Shown: positions 7,447 through 17,522 of the stretch, piece after piece | How positions within the stretch are numbered: position 1 is the first letter of the stretch | Layout: the number at the start of each line of letters is the position of its first letter | Origin: Chloroflexota bacterium | Lineage (GTDB): Bacteria; Chloroflexota; Dehalococcoidia; UBA6926; JACQUM01 | Assembly: GCA_016210295.1 (NCBI GenBank) | Contig: JACQUM010000162.1 | Span: forward strand, 1-26,251 | Direction of reading: 5' to 3' | DNA: 26,251 bases | Notes under the pieces: generated by a model | Database searches by the model: none | Seen by the model: the letters and a program-made list of their open reading frames with translations, nothing else | Told to the model about the DNA's origin: nothing | Program-made: the position numbers and the translations under genes

Positions 7447-8949
7447 TCAGTTCGCCCGTCCCACAGCAATGATAGCTTTGACCAGAGTCTGTCGGGGGTG
7501 GCGGAGAGTCGCCACAGCAAAAGAGCGCAGCTGGGCATCCAGGGCCAAGAGAGAGAGGCTATAAGCAATGCCCCAGACCAGAATCAATCCAAAGACGCCG
7601 ACAACCGAGTCTGCAGCTCCTTCACCTGTTCCGAGCCTCACGGCGTAGAGGGATCCCAGGGCCACGGCGACCGCCGCCGCTGGTGTCCAGAGCCTCCGCA
7701 AGTATTCGCCAATGCCAACGCCCAAGTGAGAGAAGATCCACCAGGTGCTCACCACCGCCCCCATCACGTTTGCCGCCGTCATCAGGAGGGCGACACCCGT
7801 GATACCTGAGGAGCTTGTGACAAAGTAGACAGAGGGAAGAAGAAGCGCAGCCACGGCAAGGTCGGCCAGTAACAGAGCCCCCGGGTGGCCAATGCCGTAC
7901 AGGAGGACCCTGTTGGGCGCGGCCATCCCCATGATCAGCCCAAAGAGGGCAAGGCCCCGTATGGGCTCGATGGAGCCCGACCACTTCTCCCCGTACAGAG
8001 CCAAAAGGAGAGAGGGAAGGAGAAAGAAGATTCCCGCCGCAAGCGGCAGGACGACCAGTGCCAAGTACCGAGCGATGAGGAGGTAGGTGCGCTTCACCTC
8101 CACCGGGTCTTTCTGCAGCTTGGCAAAAAGGGGATGGGCGACCTGGTTGACGAGGAACCCCACCCGGCTCTCCGGCACAGTGGCCAGAGTAAAGGCGAAC
8201 CCGTAGAGGCCGGTCGCCGTGGCGCCCAGAAGCCGCCCCACGGCGACCGCAGGCGCGCCCCGTACAAGAAAGACGAGGACATCGCTCATCAGCCCGAAGA
8301 GCCCGAACCGGAGCAACCTTCTAGCAACCTTCCGGTCGAAGCGGAAGGAGGGCCGATAAGGGCTCACCACCCAGTACATGACCACCAGGAGGGTGTAGCT
8401 GGTCATGACGCCCCAGAGAAGGCTCCAGGCGCCCATCGCCAACACAGCTAGCGCGACAGACACCACGCTCTGGCCTGCCACAGAGACGACCGCCACCCAT
8501 GCTATGGCTCGGAAGCGGAACTCCTTCATCAGCAGCGCCTCGTGGACAACCCGCAGCGCAAAGAGGACGAAGGAGAGGCCCAAGACACGAACGATGGGCA
8601 CCAGGTCCGGAGTATTGAAGAAGGCTGCGGCAGCAGGAGCCGAGAGAAAAGCTGCCAGAAAGAGGAACACTGCAATAGCCAGCAGGATCCAGAAGGCTGT
8701 GTCGGCCGCCGCCTCTATGTCTTCATGCTCATAGACCAGGGCGGGGCCAAAGCCCAGCCCCTTCACGAGGCCGAACAGGGCCACCACCAGATACGCCAGC
8801 CCAAAGACCCCGTAGTCATACGGCTGGAGGAGAGCCGCCAGAATGAAAGGAGTCGCGAAGGAGACGGCCTGGCTCGCGTACTGGCCCACTACGACCCAGA
8901 ACAGGCCCCCTGTGGCGACGCGCTGAAGGTCTCGACCTGCGGCTCCCAT
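7447..8949 (-). CDS. wzx: Wzx-type polysaccharide flippase (MOP superfamily)
   Basis: This protein of about 500 residues has some 14 hydrophobic helices spread over its full length. The N-terminus (RVATGGLFWVVVGQYASQ) and the first loop, LLQPYDYGVFGLAYLVVALF, are typical of Polysacc_synt/WzxC-like flippases, as are PALVYEHED and the MKEFRFRAIAW loop. The family moves undecaprenyl-PP-linked repeat units across the cytoplasmic membrane. ATG at 8947-8949 is chosen; an in-frame TTG at 8956-8958 is an alternative. It sits between two methyltransferase genes, 21 bases after one and overlapping nothing. Together with the Wzy-like protein and the BY-kinase of the same operon it defines a Wzx/Wzy-dependent pathway. 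Symbol given by role, not by close homology. Confidence 0.85.
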   Translation of the reverse strand: MGAAGRDLQRVATGGLFWVVVGQYASQAVSFATPFILAALLQPYDYGVFGLAYLVVALFGLVKGLGFGPALVYEHEDIEAAADTAFWILLAIAVFLFLAAFLSAPAAAAFFNTPDLVPIVRVLGLSFVLFALRVVHEALLMKEFRFRAIAWVAVVSVAGQSVVSVALAVLAMGAWSLLWGVMTSYTLLVVMYWVVSPYRPSFRFDRKVARRLLRFGLFGLMSDVLVFLVRGAPAVAVGRLLGATATGLYGFAFTLATVPESRVGFLVNQVAHPLFAKLQKDPVEVKRTYLLIARYLALVVLPLAAGIFFLLPSLLLALYGEKWSGSIEPIRGLALFGLIMGMAAPNRVLLYGIGHPGALLLADLAVAALLLPSVYFVTSSSGITGVALLMTAANVMGAVVSTWWIFSHLGVGIGEYLRRLWTPAAAVAVALGSLYAVRLGTGEGAADSVVGVFGLILVWGIAYSLSLLALDAQLRSFAVATLRHPRQTLVKAIIAVGRAN

Positions 8950-8970
8950 ATCCGTCAAGCACTAATAGGG

Positions 8971-10038
8971 TCACACGGGCAAAAACACATCGAAAAGGTC
9001 GTCCCAGAAGGAACCCCGGGATCGCAGATACCTCCGAAGAGTCCCCAGGCGGAACCGGAGCGAGAAGTACCGCGAGTTGTCCGCCCGCGCCGCCGACCAG
9101 AGCCGAGGGTTCCCGTTGATGTCCTTCCTGTCTTCCCCTGCGAACCGCCACGCCAGGCGCCAGCCCTGAGCTAGAAGCATCTTCCCGACGTGCAGCCTGT
9201 GCGCCGGCCGCCAGAACTCCTGGTCCCGGATGTACAGGGCTCCCTCGTCACGGACGGTCCGTGTGAAAAGCGGGATGAGCCAGCGAACCGTTCTCTCGTT
9301 CAGCTCCTGCAAGATATGGGAGCAGATGATGAGGTCGAAGAAACGCTCCGGCAGGAGGTCTGCGCGCCAGGTCGGCACGTGGTAGACCACCGTTCCCGCA
9401 GAAGGTGTCGCGGCGATGCGAAAGCTCTCCGGCGCGTCCATGTACTCGCGGAACTCGATGCCGCTCAGGTGCCGGTACACCGCGTTTTGAACAAGGTACG
9501 GCGCCTCGATGGCGTCCATGCCCACGTAGACGAGAGGGTTTCTTAGCTTCGTCCAGAGGAGGGACTGCCTCCCGTACCCCGCACCGAAATCGAGGACCCG
9601 CGTGATCTCCCTCCCTTGAATGTTCTGAAAGAAGAAGTCCGTCGCGTTGTAGAAGTCAGCGTGGCGATAGGTGTAGGGCTCTTGTTTTTCTTCTGGGAAA
9701 AGGGCGCCCAAGACCTCACGGTGCCTCTCCTCGCTCGCGCGGACGTAGGCCTCTGGAATCTCCCACCCCAGGTCTGGGTTCCAGACGGCGTAGCTTGGGT
9801 TAGCGGTGAAGGAGAGGAGCTCTTTCACAGAGTCCAGGCCCTGGAACTTGTGGACCTCGGGGCTCACCTCCCACCGCGTCATAGCGGCGAAGAGACGAGG
9901 GTCCATCCTCAGCCGGTCTCTCTCTCGTCTCTTCAGAAACTCTTCTGTTCGAAGCACGGCCCCTTGCAACTCCATGCCCCCTATCACTGTGACCAAGGAT
10001 GTATTCGCAGTCGCCGCGCTGCGAGCGTTCCTAGACAT
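8971..10038 (-). CDS. SAM-dependent methyltransferase (putative glycan methyltransferase)
   Basis: This 355-residue protein starts at ATG 10036-10038 with a G-rich ribosome-binding site directly upstream. The N-terminal 140 residues form an additional helical region without a recognisable domain, ending in HADFYNATDFFFQNI. The catalytic domain begins with motif I VLDFGAGYGRQS (about 148-159), then VYVGMDAIEAPYLVQN for motif II and FFDLIICSHILQELNERT for motif IV. Large N-terminal extensions of this type occur in putative sugar O-methyltransferases of polysaccharide loci. It lies 17 bases downstream of the Wzy gene and just upstream of the flippase, so it is co-transcribed. Substrate unknown. 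Confidence 0.8.
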   Translation of the reverse strand: MSRNARSAATANTSLVTVIGGMELQGAVLRTEEFLKRRERDRLRMDPRLFAAMTRWEVSPEVHKFQGLDSVKELLSFTANPSYAVWNPDLGWEIPEAYVRASEERHREVLGALFPEEKQEPYTYRHADFYNATDFFFQNIQGREITRVLDFGAGYGRQSLLWTKLRNPLVYVGMDAIEAPYLVQNAVYRHLSGIEFREYMDAPESFRIAATPSAGTVVYHVPTWRADLLPERFFDLIICSHILQELNERTVRWLIPLFTRTVRDEGALYIRDQEFWRPAHRLHVGKMLLAQGWRLAWRFAGEDRKDINGNPRLWSAARADNSRYFSLRFRLGTLRRYLRSRGSFWDDLFDVFLPV

Positions 10039-10055
10039 CCCCCCCTGTGAGCCGG

Positions 10056-11837
10056 CTAGTGCGGCGCTGGACTCCTCAATAGTGCCTTCGGCTCCTCATC
10101 GGCAGCTTTCCCTGGAGAAAGGGAATGTCTCAAAGCGAACGCGAGGCCGACCAGAGCCCAAAAAGCGATGCCGTGGTCAACCGTACCACATTGAAACTCG
10201 ACACGGTCGCACAAGAACAGGCCTCCAGAAAACGAAAACTGACCGATGAAAAGCACCAGCGTGGCCGCCGACAGCGCCCACAAGACTCCGTTCGCCAGGC
10301 TTCCCATTCCCGCTTGCACAGCAAGGAAGGTGCTGCGCCACGCCCCCCATAGAATGCGGCCCAGGAGCAGCACCAGCGCCAGGAGGGCACCGAACCCTGC
10401 ACCGGCGGCGTGCCGCAAGAACTCATTGTGAGGCTGCACCATCCCGAAGCCTCCAACCTCAAATGCGTTGAGCCGTGTGAAGTCCAGATAAGAGTCCCCT
10501 ATCTCCCCCATCCCAACGCCCGTCCAGGGATGCTCCAGGGCAATGCGCCAGGAAGCCTGCCAGAAGTCCAATCGAAGCCTCTGGTCCTCGAGGAAAGCCT
10601 CCACTCCTCCCCATGCCCCAAAGCGGCTAAACACCGCCCGGTCCGACACGCCCGTGTATATCAGCAAGGCTACGACGCCGATCGCGAGGGCAACTACCAC
10701 CTGCTTCCGAGGAAACGGACCTGGAAGAAGGACCAAGAGACCCATGGAGCCGATGAGAGCGACGGGAAATGTACGCTCTCCGAGAAACAAGAGAACGGCA
10801 CCCAGGAGCGCGGCGACGCCCCCTAGAAGGAGCGCAAGAAGCGGACGCCGCGTGAATCCCCAAAAGGCAAGGCCAACCAGCAGGGGAATTGCAAGTGTCG
10901 CCGTCCACCCGAGCAAAGCAGGGTGCAAACCGAACCCAGCCAGATAGACGCGCTGTGAACCAGCAATAGTGATCCCGAAACCATACCATCGCGCGAAGAA
11001 GTAATAGTAGATACTCACCGTCAAAACGCCGTAAACAGCCAGCGCTCCAACCGCCCACAAGATATCCTCCCGTCTCCGCACGGAGTTCACGACGACCCAA
11101 AAGACAAGCGGAGCCACCAACAGGTCGAGAGAAAGCTCACGAAAGGTGACCAGAACGTCTTGAGAGAATAGAGAGGCGACGGCAACCACACCTATCCAGA
11201 CGAAAATGTACTTGCTTAGGGCTGTCCCGCCAAGGTGTTGTCTTCGAACAAATCGTCCAACCAAAAACGACAAGAAGAACGTCCATGTGAATAGCACAGT
11301 AGGCGTTACAACCAGCGGTCCCCAGAAGAACCCCTCAAAAGGAGTCTGTTTGAAGCTGAGCTCCAGGAATCGCAGGAAGGGAACCGTCAAAAAGAAGGCC
11401 ACGACGCCGCTGGCGCCCTCACGGACGGCAACGAGAACGAGAGCAAGCACAGCTCCCGCAAAGGCGACAGCGCCGACAAGGAAAATAGTCATCCCTACTC
11501 TCGGGCCGGCATAGGAAACCAAGAAGGCGATGGGTAAGCCTAGGATCAACACAAAGAGGAGAGGCTTTACCATCTCCGGAAGCGCGGCAATCGAGCCCCA
11601 CCAGCTTTGCTGCTCTTCCCAGGTGACCACCAACAAGAGCAATCCTATGAGGAAGGAGGGCAGAAGAAGAGCACGAAACGCCGTTCCAATGGTGAACCCG
11701 GCTGTCAAGGCCACCACCGCTTGCGCCAGGGCGTAGGCAGCCACAAGGCCGAGCAGCAGGAACAGAAAGAGCTTGATCCCCCCGATGGGAAGCATCTCTG
11801 CTAGAGGAGAGAAGAGAGCCAGACGAGGCCGCATCAT
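10056..11837 (-). CDS. wzy: O-antigen polymerase/ligase-like membrane protein (Wzy_C)
   Basis: This protein of 593 residues has about 14 transmembrane helices and one large extracytoplasmic loop. The loop carries the Wzy_C hallmarks: RLDFWQASWRIALEHPWTGVG (about 422-442), then VQPHNEFLRHAAGAG (about 467-481). The histidine in PHNEF and the arginine of the loop are conserved in Wzy and WaaL proteins, which join undecaprenyl-linked glycans outside the membrane. The frame is open to 11927, but that start would overlap the BY-kinase gene by 74 bases. ATG at 11835-11837, 16 bases after the kinase stop, is preferred. Whether it polymerises or ligates cannot be settled from sequence, though a neighbouring Wzx and a chain-length kinase favour polymerase. 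Confidence 0.82.
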   Translation of the reverse strand: MMRPRLALFSPLAEMLPIGGIKLFLFLLLGLVAAYALAQAVVALTAGFTIGTAFRALLLPSFLIGLLLLVVTWEEQQSWWGSIAALPEMVKPLLFVLILGLPIAFLVSYAGPRVGMTIFLVGAVAFAGAVLALVLVAVREGASGVVAFFLTVPFLRFLELSFKQTPFEGFFWGPLVVTPTVLFTWTFFLSFLVGRFVRRQHLGGTALSKYIFVWIGVVAVASLFSQDVLVTFRELSLDLLVAPLVFWVVVNSVRRREDILWAVGALAVYGVLTVSIYYYFFARWYGFGITIAGSQRVYLAGFGLHPALLGWTATLAIPLLVGLAFWGFTRRPLLALLLGGVAALLGAVLLFLGERTFPVALIGSMGLLVLLPGPFPRKQVVVALAIGVVALLIYTGVSDRAVFSRFGAWGGVEAFLEDQRLRLDFWQASWRIALEHPWTGVGMGEIGDSYLDFTRLNAFEVGGFGMVQPHNEFLRHAAGAGFGALLALVLLLGRILWGAWRSTFLAVQAGMGSLANGVLWALSAATLVLFIGQFSFSGGLFLCDRVEFQCGTVDHGIAFWALVGLAFALRHSLSPGKAADEEPKALLRSPAPH

Positions 11838-11853
11838 CTGAAGGGAAGAACTT

Positions 11854-13635
11854 TCATCGAGGAGGGTCAACGAATCCCTTCTGACCCTCTCCCTGGACAG
11901 GAACCGAAGGTGTCTCCGTGCCGCCAATGGGCGAAGGCCTTCCCCGGAACGGAATCAACGCGCGGAGCAAAGAAAGGAACGTTCTTCGGCGGCCGCCTCG
12001 TCGGGCCCTTCGCCGACGATGCTCGCCATCCCCGCCGTAGTAATAGCTGTAGGCGTAATAGTAGTAGTACCCACCTCGTCGCCCTCGTGCCACCTTGTTG
12101 AGAGAGACGCCGATAATCGTCCCCCCAACTTTCGTCAAGGCGTCCACTGCCCTCTTGACTATATCCGTCCGCGTCCGCGCGGACTCTACCACAAGGAGGG
12201 TGCCATCCATCTGAGACGAAAGAATCGCCGCATCGGCAACCAAGAGCACAGGAGGACTATCAAAGATCACGGTATCAGACTGAGTTCGGAGACTTGCCAA
12301 AACCTGGCGCATGTGGTTCGACCCCAGGAGCTCTGCCGGATTCGGGGGAATAGGTCCGCCAAGCAAAACCCGGAGACCGGACACGTTCGTATTCTGCAGC
12401 ACAACGGAGAGGTCTATGGTGGGGTCCAGAATCAGGTTGGTAAGTCCCTGGCCGTTGGCGAGGCCGAACAGCCGATGCGCGCTTGGTCGGCGGAGGTCGG
12501 CATCGACCAAGATGACGCGTTTCCCTGCCTGGGCCGAGGCCACGGCCAGGTTGGCTGCGGTGAACGTCTTTCCCTCTGAAGGAGCAGCGCTGGTGACAAG
12601 GAGAGTCTGGACGGGCTTGTCGACCCGGGAGAGGTCCAGATTGGTCCGCAGGACCCGAAAGGCCTCCGCAGCAGGGCTCCGGGAGCCGTCAGCCCCGACC
12701 CCCAACTCCCTCGGGTCCCCAAAAGAGGAGGAAAGAGCATCCGCCGTGAGCCGGGGGACGGTCCCCACCGCGGGCAGGTGGAGCAGCTTCTCCACTTCAT
12801 CATCCGACTTCACGGTGTCGTCCAGGTACTCCACGACGCTCGCTATGACCAGGCTGACGAGGAGGCCGGCTATGCCGCCCAGGACCGCGTTCAGAGGGAC
12901 ATCGGGTGAAACGGGCGTCCGCGGCGTCTCCGCCCGGGAGACGATGCTCAGGTTGCTCGCATCGCGGGTCGCCGTCAAACGGAAATTCTCCGCGCTGCTG
13001 AGCAGGATATTGTACCGGGTCTGGTCGGAGGCCAGCTTGCTCTCCAGACGGGCCAGCTCTGCGCGGACGAAGGAAGGGAGGGTCTCTCGACCGCCTGTCC
13101 TGGCCGCCTCCTCCGAGGCTATGGCAACCTGCGTCTCTTCGATCTGCTGAGCGAGAGCCTGAATTTCAGCATCCAGTTGCTTCTTTGCCGCGTCGAATCT
13201 CGCCTGCTGGCGCTCCCGGTTCTGCTCGATGAACACCTCGGCGATCTTGTCGGCCATCGCCGCCGCCAAGGCTGGCTCCGCATCCTCTGCCGAGACGTGG
13301 ATGAGCTGGGTCTCCCGAAGGGTGCGAACCGATGCCTTGTTTCGAAGGACCTCTGCACCAAAAGGTAGGGCGAGCTCATCCACCACCCGCGCGAGCACTG
13401 GCGGCTCGAGGAGCATCGACTCGAAAGTGATGGCGGAGCGACGGCTCGTTTCCAGCGAGCCCAGAGAGTCGGAGCGAGGGTCAACTCCCTGCTCGACAAG
13501 CAACGTGACCGAGGCGGCGTAGATAGGAGTGAGCGTCCAGGAGATGATGTACGTCAGCCCCGCCACGACCATAGTCCCGGCCAGGATGAACCAGAGCCTT
13601 CGCTGAAGGAAGGAAATAGCGGTACGGAGTTCCAA
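11854..13635 (-). CDS. Wzz/BY-kinase fusion (polysaccharide co-polymerase tyrosine autokinase)
   Basis: This 593-residue protein starts at TTG 13633-13635, preceded by GAGAGG and with an in-frame TAA shortly upstream. The Wzz domain has TM1 at about 14-33, a periplasmic-side coiled-coil region (about 130-210) and TM2 at about 248-268. The cytoplasmic kinase follows with EAFRVLRTNL, Walker A SAAPSEGKT (349-357), Walker A' VILVDADLRRP (374-384) and Walker B VIFDSPPVLLVADAA (456-470). A tyrosine cluster has nine Tyr within 523-533. Such fused proteins set polymer length and regulate Wzy. The cluster is not terminal: a 60-residue tail rich in Arg, then Pro/Gly, follows it. It is the first gene of the polysaccharide operon, behind a candidate promoter at 13755-13783. 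Confidence 0.93.
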   Translation of the reverse strand: MELRTAISFLQRRLWFILAGTMVVAGLTYIISWTLTPIYAASVTLLVEQGVDPRSDSLGSLETSRRSAITFESMLLEPPVLARVVDELALPFGAEVLRNKASVRTLRETQLIHVSAEDAEPALAAAMADKIAEVFIEQNRERQQARFDAAKKQLDAEIQALAQQIEETQVAIASEEAARTGGRETLPSFVRAELARLESKLASDQTRYNILLSSAENFRLTATRDASNLSIVSRAETPRTPVSPDVPLNAVLGGIAGLLVSLVIASVVEYLDDTVKSDDEVEKLLHLPAVGTVPRLTADALSSSFGDPRELGVGADGSRSPAAEAFRVLRTNLDLSRVDKPVQTLLVTSAAPSEGKTFTAANLAVASAQAGKRVILVDADLRRPSAHRLFGLANGQGLTNLILDPTIDLSVVLQNTNVSGLRVLLGGPIPPNPAELLGSNHMRQVLASLRTQSDTVIFDSPPVLLVADAAILSSQMDGTLLVVESARTRTDIVKRAVDALTKVGGTIIGVSLNKVARGRRGGYYYYYAYSYYYGGDGEHRRRRARRGGRRRTFLSLLRALIPFRGRPSPIGGTETPSVPVQGEGQKGFVDPPR

Positions 13636-13754
13636 TGGCCTCTCGCGCTCCTTTTATGAGATCCCAGGCGCAGTTCCGCAAACAAAGGAGTGCGGGGTGT
13701 CCGGTCAGTCGACCTCCCCCCTGAACAGGCTGCCCAAGGCATCCTTCGGGCACT

Positions 13755-13783
13755 AGTATAGGAGGTTGGAAGGCGTTCCGCAA
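13755..13783 (-). promoter_or_regulatory. Candidate promoter of the polysaccharide operon
   Basis: On the minus strand TTGCGG (13783-13778) is separated by 17 bases from TATACT (13760-13755), five of six -10 bases. Start of transcription near 13748 would give a leader of about 113 bases before the TTG start of the BY-kinase gene. The leader contains only small inverted repeats (for example GGTC/GACC near 13705), and I see no convincing riboswitch fold. Confidence 0.5.
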
Positions 13784-13825
13784 CGGGAACACGAAGCAGG
13801 GAAGCGCCCCGTCCCCCCGCCATGG

Positions 13826-13854
13826 TTGACACCCCCTGAGGCTCATGATACCCT
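13826..13854 (+). promoter_or_regulatory. Candidate promoter for the divergent plus-strand operon
   Basis: A perfect TTGACA (13826-13831) is followed by 17 bases and TACCCT (13849-13854), three of six -10 bases. It would start transcripts near 13861, twenty bases before ATG 13882, where GGAG at 13874-13877 serves as ribosome-binding site. It lies back to back with the promoter of the minus-strand operon, so both could be controlled together. Confidence 0.4.
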
Positions 13855-13881
13855 CCAGCCGACGCGGGGGCCTGGAGCACC

Positions 13882-14103
13882 ATGAAACGGCTTTGGTACC
13901 GGTGGAAGAGCGTCGCGCGAGTCATCGGGAACTTTCAGGCGCGGCTCCTCTTCACCGCTTTCTACTTTCTCCTTGTAACCCCCATCGCAGTTCCCTTCAA
14001 AGTCCTGGCAGACCCCCTCACCATCAAGAGGCGGCGCCAGTCCCTCTGGCACCCCGTCCCACCCGACCCGTCTCCCTGGGAATCAAGCCACAGGCAGTCC
14101 TAG
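13882..14103 (+). CDS. Small membrane protein of the carbamoyltransferase/DUF5989 type clusters (73 aa)
   Basis: This 73-residue protein has GGAG four bases before its ATG. The amphipathic basic N-terminus MKRLWYRWKSVARVIGNFQA is followed by one transmembrane helix (about 22-41, LLFTAFYFLLVTPIAVPFKV). The ending is LADPLTIKRR and a Pro/Trp-rich tail, WHPVPPDPSPWE. I recognise this arrangement (KxLWxRWK, IGxFQAR, a Phe-Tyr-Phe helix, (S/A)DPL, then a W.P motif) from unnamed small proteins next to carbamoyltransferases and DUF5989 genes. No function has been established for them to my knowledge. It is the first gene of a plus-strand unit that continues with a GT-C enzyme and the carbamoyltransferase, which supports the association. 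Interaction with the membrane surface is inferred. Confidence 0.75.
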   Translation: MKRLWYRWKSVARVIGNFQARLLFTAFYFLLVTPIAVPFKVLADPLTIKRRRQSLWHPVPPDPSPWESSHRQS

Positions 14104-14160
14104 TCGGCGGAGCCAGAGATCCCAACTGTGACGCCCTTGATCGGGAACGCCATCCCGTAG

Positions 14161-15771
14161 TTGCCTAGAGCCAGGCCTCACGCGGCGATCATCTCCAGAA
14201 CTGGGAGGAACTCGATTCTCCAACAGCGTCTAGTATGGGGCATGCTGGTTCTTCTTCTGGCCGGAGGGTTCCTCGTTCGAGCCACATTCCCTGATCACCT
14301 CTGGGAAGACGCCCTCATTCACTTCCGCTATGTGGACTCCCTCCTGCATGGGGAAGGGTTCGTCTTCAACGCGGGGGAGAAGGTGCTAGGGACCTCGGCG
14401 CCGCTGTACGTCCTTCTGCTGTCTGCCCTGGGGAAAGCCGGCCTGCCCATCATCGAAACAGGCAAGACATTGAATATCCTGGCGGACGTGGGAACAGGAG
14501 CCCTCATCTTTCTCATCCTCCGGACGGTCGTGGGCCCGTGGGCCGCCCTGGTCCCCGTGACCTTGTTCGTCCTTTCGAACCACTTCATCGTCTGGTCCAC
14601 CAGCGGAATGGAGACCTCCCTCTACACCCTTCTCGGCATGGTGAGCATCTATCTCTACACCCAGCAGCGATACGGATTGATGGCGGTGGCGCTCGCTCTG
14701 ACCGTCTGGATGAGAGTAGACGGCGCCTTCCTCGCCGCCATCCTGTCCATTGCCGTCCTCTTTCGGACAGGGCTCTCAGGGTTGAAATATCCTGCCCTCT
14801 CCGCCCTGGTCATCCTCCCTTGGATCGTCTTTGCGGTAGTCTATTTCGGCACGCCCCTGCCTCACACAATGTTCGCAAAGCTCATCTATCTCGCCCCCTA
14901 CCGAGACAGGCTGGCAGTCCTCAGCGAGGTGGCCACTTTCTTCGGAGGGCCGCTCGGGCTCATCCTTGCTCTCCCCTACGGTGCCGGCCTGTATGCCGCA
15001 GTCAGGAGGTTTCCTTATCTCCTGCCCCTCGTCGTCTGGCCGCCTCTCTGGTTTGCCGCGTTCATCATCGGCGGCCAGTTCATGTATGGCTGGTACTACC
15101 TGCCCCCTCTCCCCGCCTACTACATCACGATAGGTCTAGGGATTGGTTATCTTGTCTCCTTACTCCCCACCCTCTCCCGCAGAGTGAGTCTCGGATGGCT
15201 CAGCGACGAGGGGCATAGGGTAACCATCGGGCTTATCCTTGCCTCGCTGACTGTCCTTCTTACCACCAAGGCGCTCACCATCCCCGCTACCCGTCTTGCC
15301 CAGATAGACAGACAGATTCGCTCCGATCGGGTGGACAAGGCGCTCGCCCTCTGGGTCCAACAAGAAAGCTCGCCGCCTGCCCGTTTGGCAACCGCGTCCA
15401 TCGGTTACATGGGCTTCTATTCCGGCCGGTACATCCTCGACTTAGATGGCCTGGTCTCACCCCAAGTGACCGAGGAACTCGCTAGAGGAGGAAGCAGGCT
15501 CTCCGTCCTCCAAAGAGCCCAGCCCGAGTTCGTCGCGGCCCGCGTGCAGGACCAGAGCGAGTGGGCGAAGACTGCATGGTTTACCACCAGCTACGTGCCC
15601 GTGGCTATCTTCGACTCCCGCCGGGCCCAACCGATCGTCCGCCGTGATTCGGATTTCCAGTCCGCCCTTGACCGGTGGCTCCAGCACGGCTCGGAAGACT
15701 ACCTATCGGGGCAGGGAGTCGTCATGGTACTGTATCAAGCGAGGACAGCGCTCGGGGACGAAGCCCTCTAG
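14161..15771 (+). CDS. GT-C membrane glycosyltransferase / polytopic membrane protein
   Basis: This is a 536-residue polytopic protein if the TTG at 14161 is used. The first helix is at about 26-41, then the outer loop DHLWEDALIHFRYVDSLL carries E49-D50, the expected GT-C catalytic acids. GEGFVFNAGEKVLGTSAPLY comes next, a loop shared by many uncharacterised bacterial GT-C proteins. Further features are WSTSGMETSLYTLLG, WMRVDGAF and FMYGWYYLPPLPAYY. About ten helices precede a soluble C-terminal region of 150 residues. The start is uncertain: no ribosome-binding site fits the TTG, while GGGAGG at 14199-14204 precedes an ATT, and the first ATG is at 14242. It lies ten bases before the carbamoyltransferase gene, so the two are probably coupled. 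Acceptor unknown. Confidence 0.8.
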   Translation: MPRARPHAAIISRTGRNSILQQRLVWGMLVLLLAGGFLVRATFPDHLWEDALIHFRYVDSLLHGEGFVFNAGEKVLGTSAPLYVLLLSALGKAGLPIIETGKTLNILADVGTGALIFLILRTVVGPWAALVPVTLFVLSNHFIVWSTSGMETSLYTLLGMVSIYLYTQQRYGLMAVALALTVWMRVDGAFLAAILSIAVLFRTGLSGLKYPALSALVILPWIVFAVVYFGTPLPHTMFAKLIYLAPYRDRLAVLSEVATFFGGPLGLILALPYGAGLYAAVRRFPYLLPLVVWPPLWFAAFIIGGQFMYGWYYLPPLPAYYITIGLGIGYLVSLLPTLSRRVSLGWLSDEGHRVTIGLILASLTVLLTTKALTIPATRLAQIDRQIRSDRVDKALALWVQQESSPPARLATASIGYMGFYSGRYILDLDGLVSPQVTEELARGGSRLSVLQRAQPEFVAARVQDQSEWAKTAWFTTSYVPVAIFDSRRAQPIVRRDSDFQSALDRWLQHGSEDYLSGQGVVMVLYQARTALGDEAL

Positions 15772-15780
15772 CGCAATAGT

Positions 15781-17490
<1,710 letters not shown>

Positions 17491-17522
17491 CGGGATGCCC
17501 TAGCGCCGACTTTCTTTAATGA

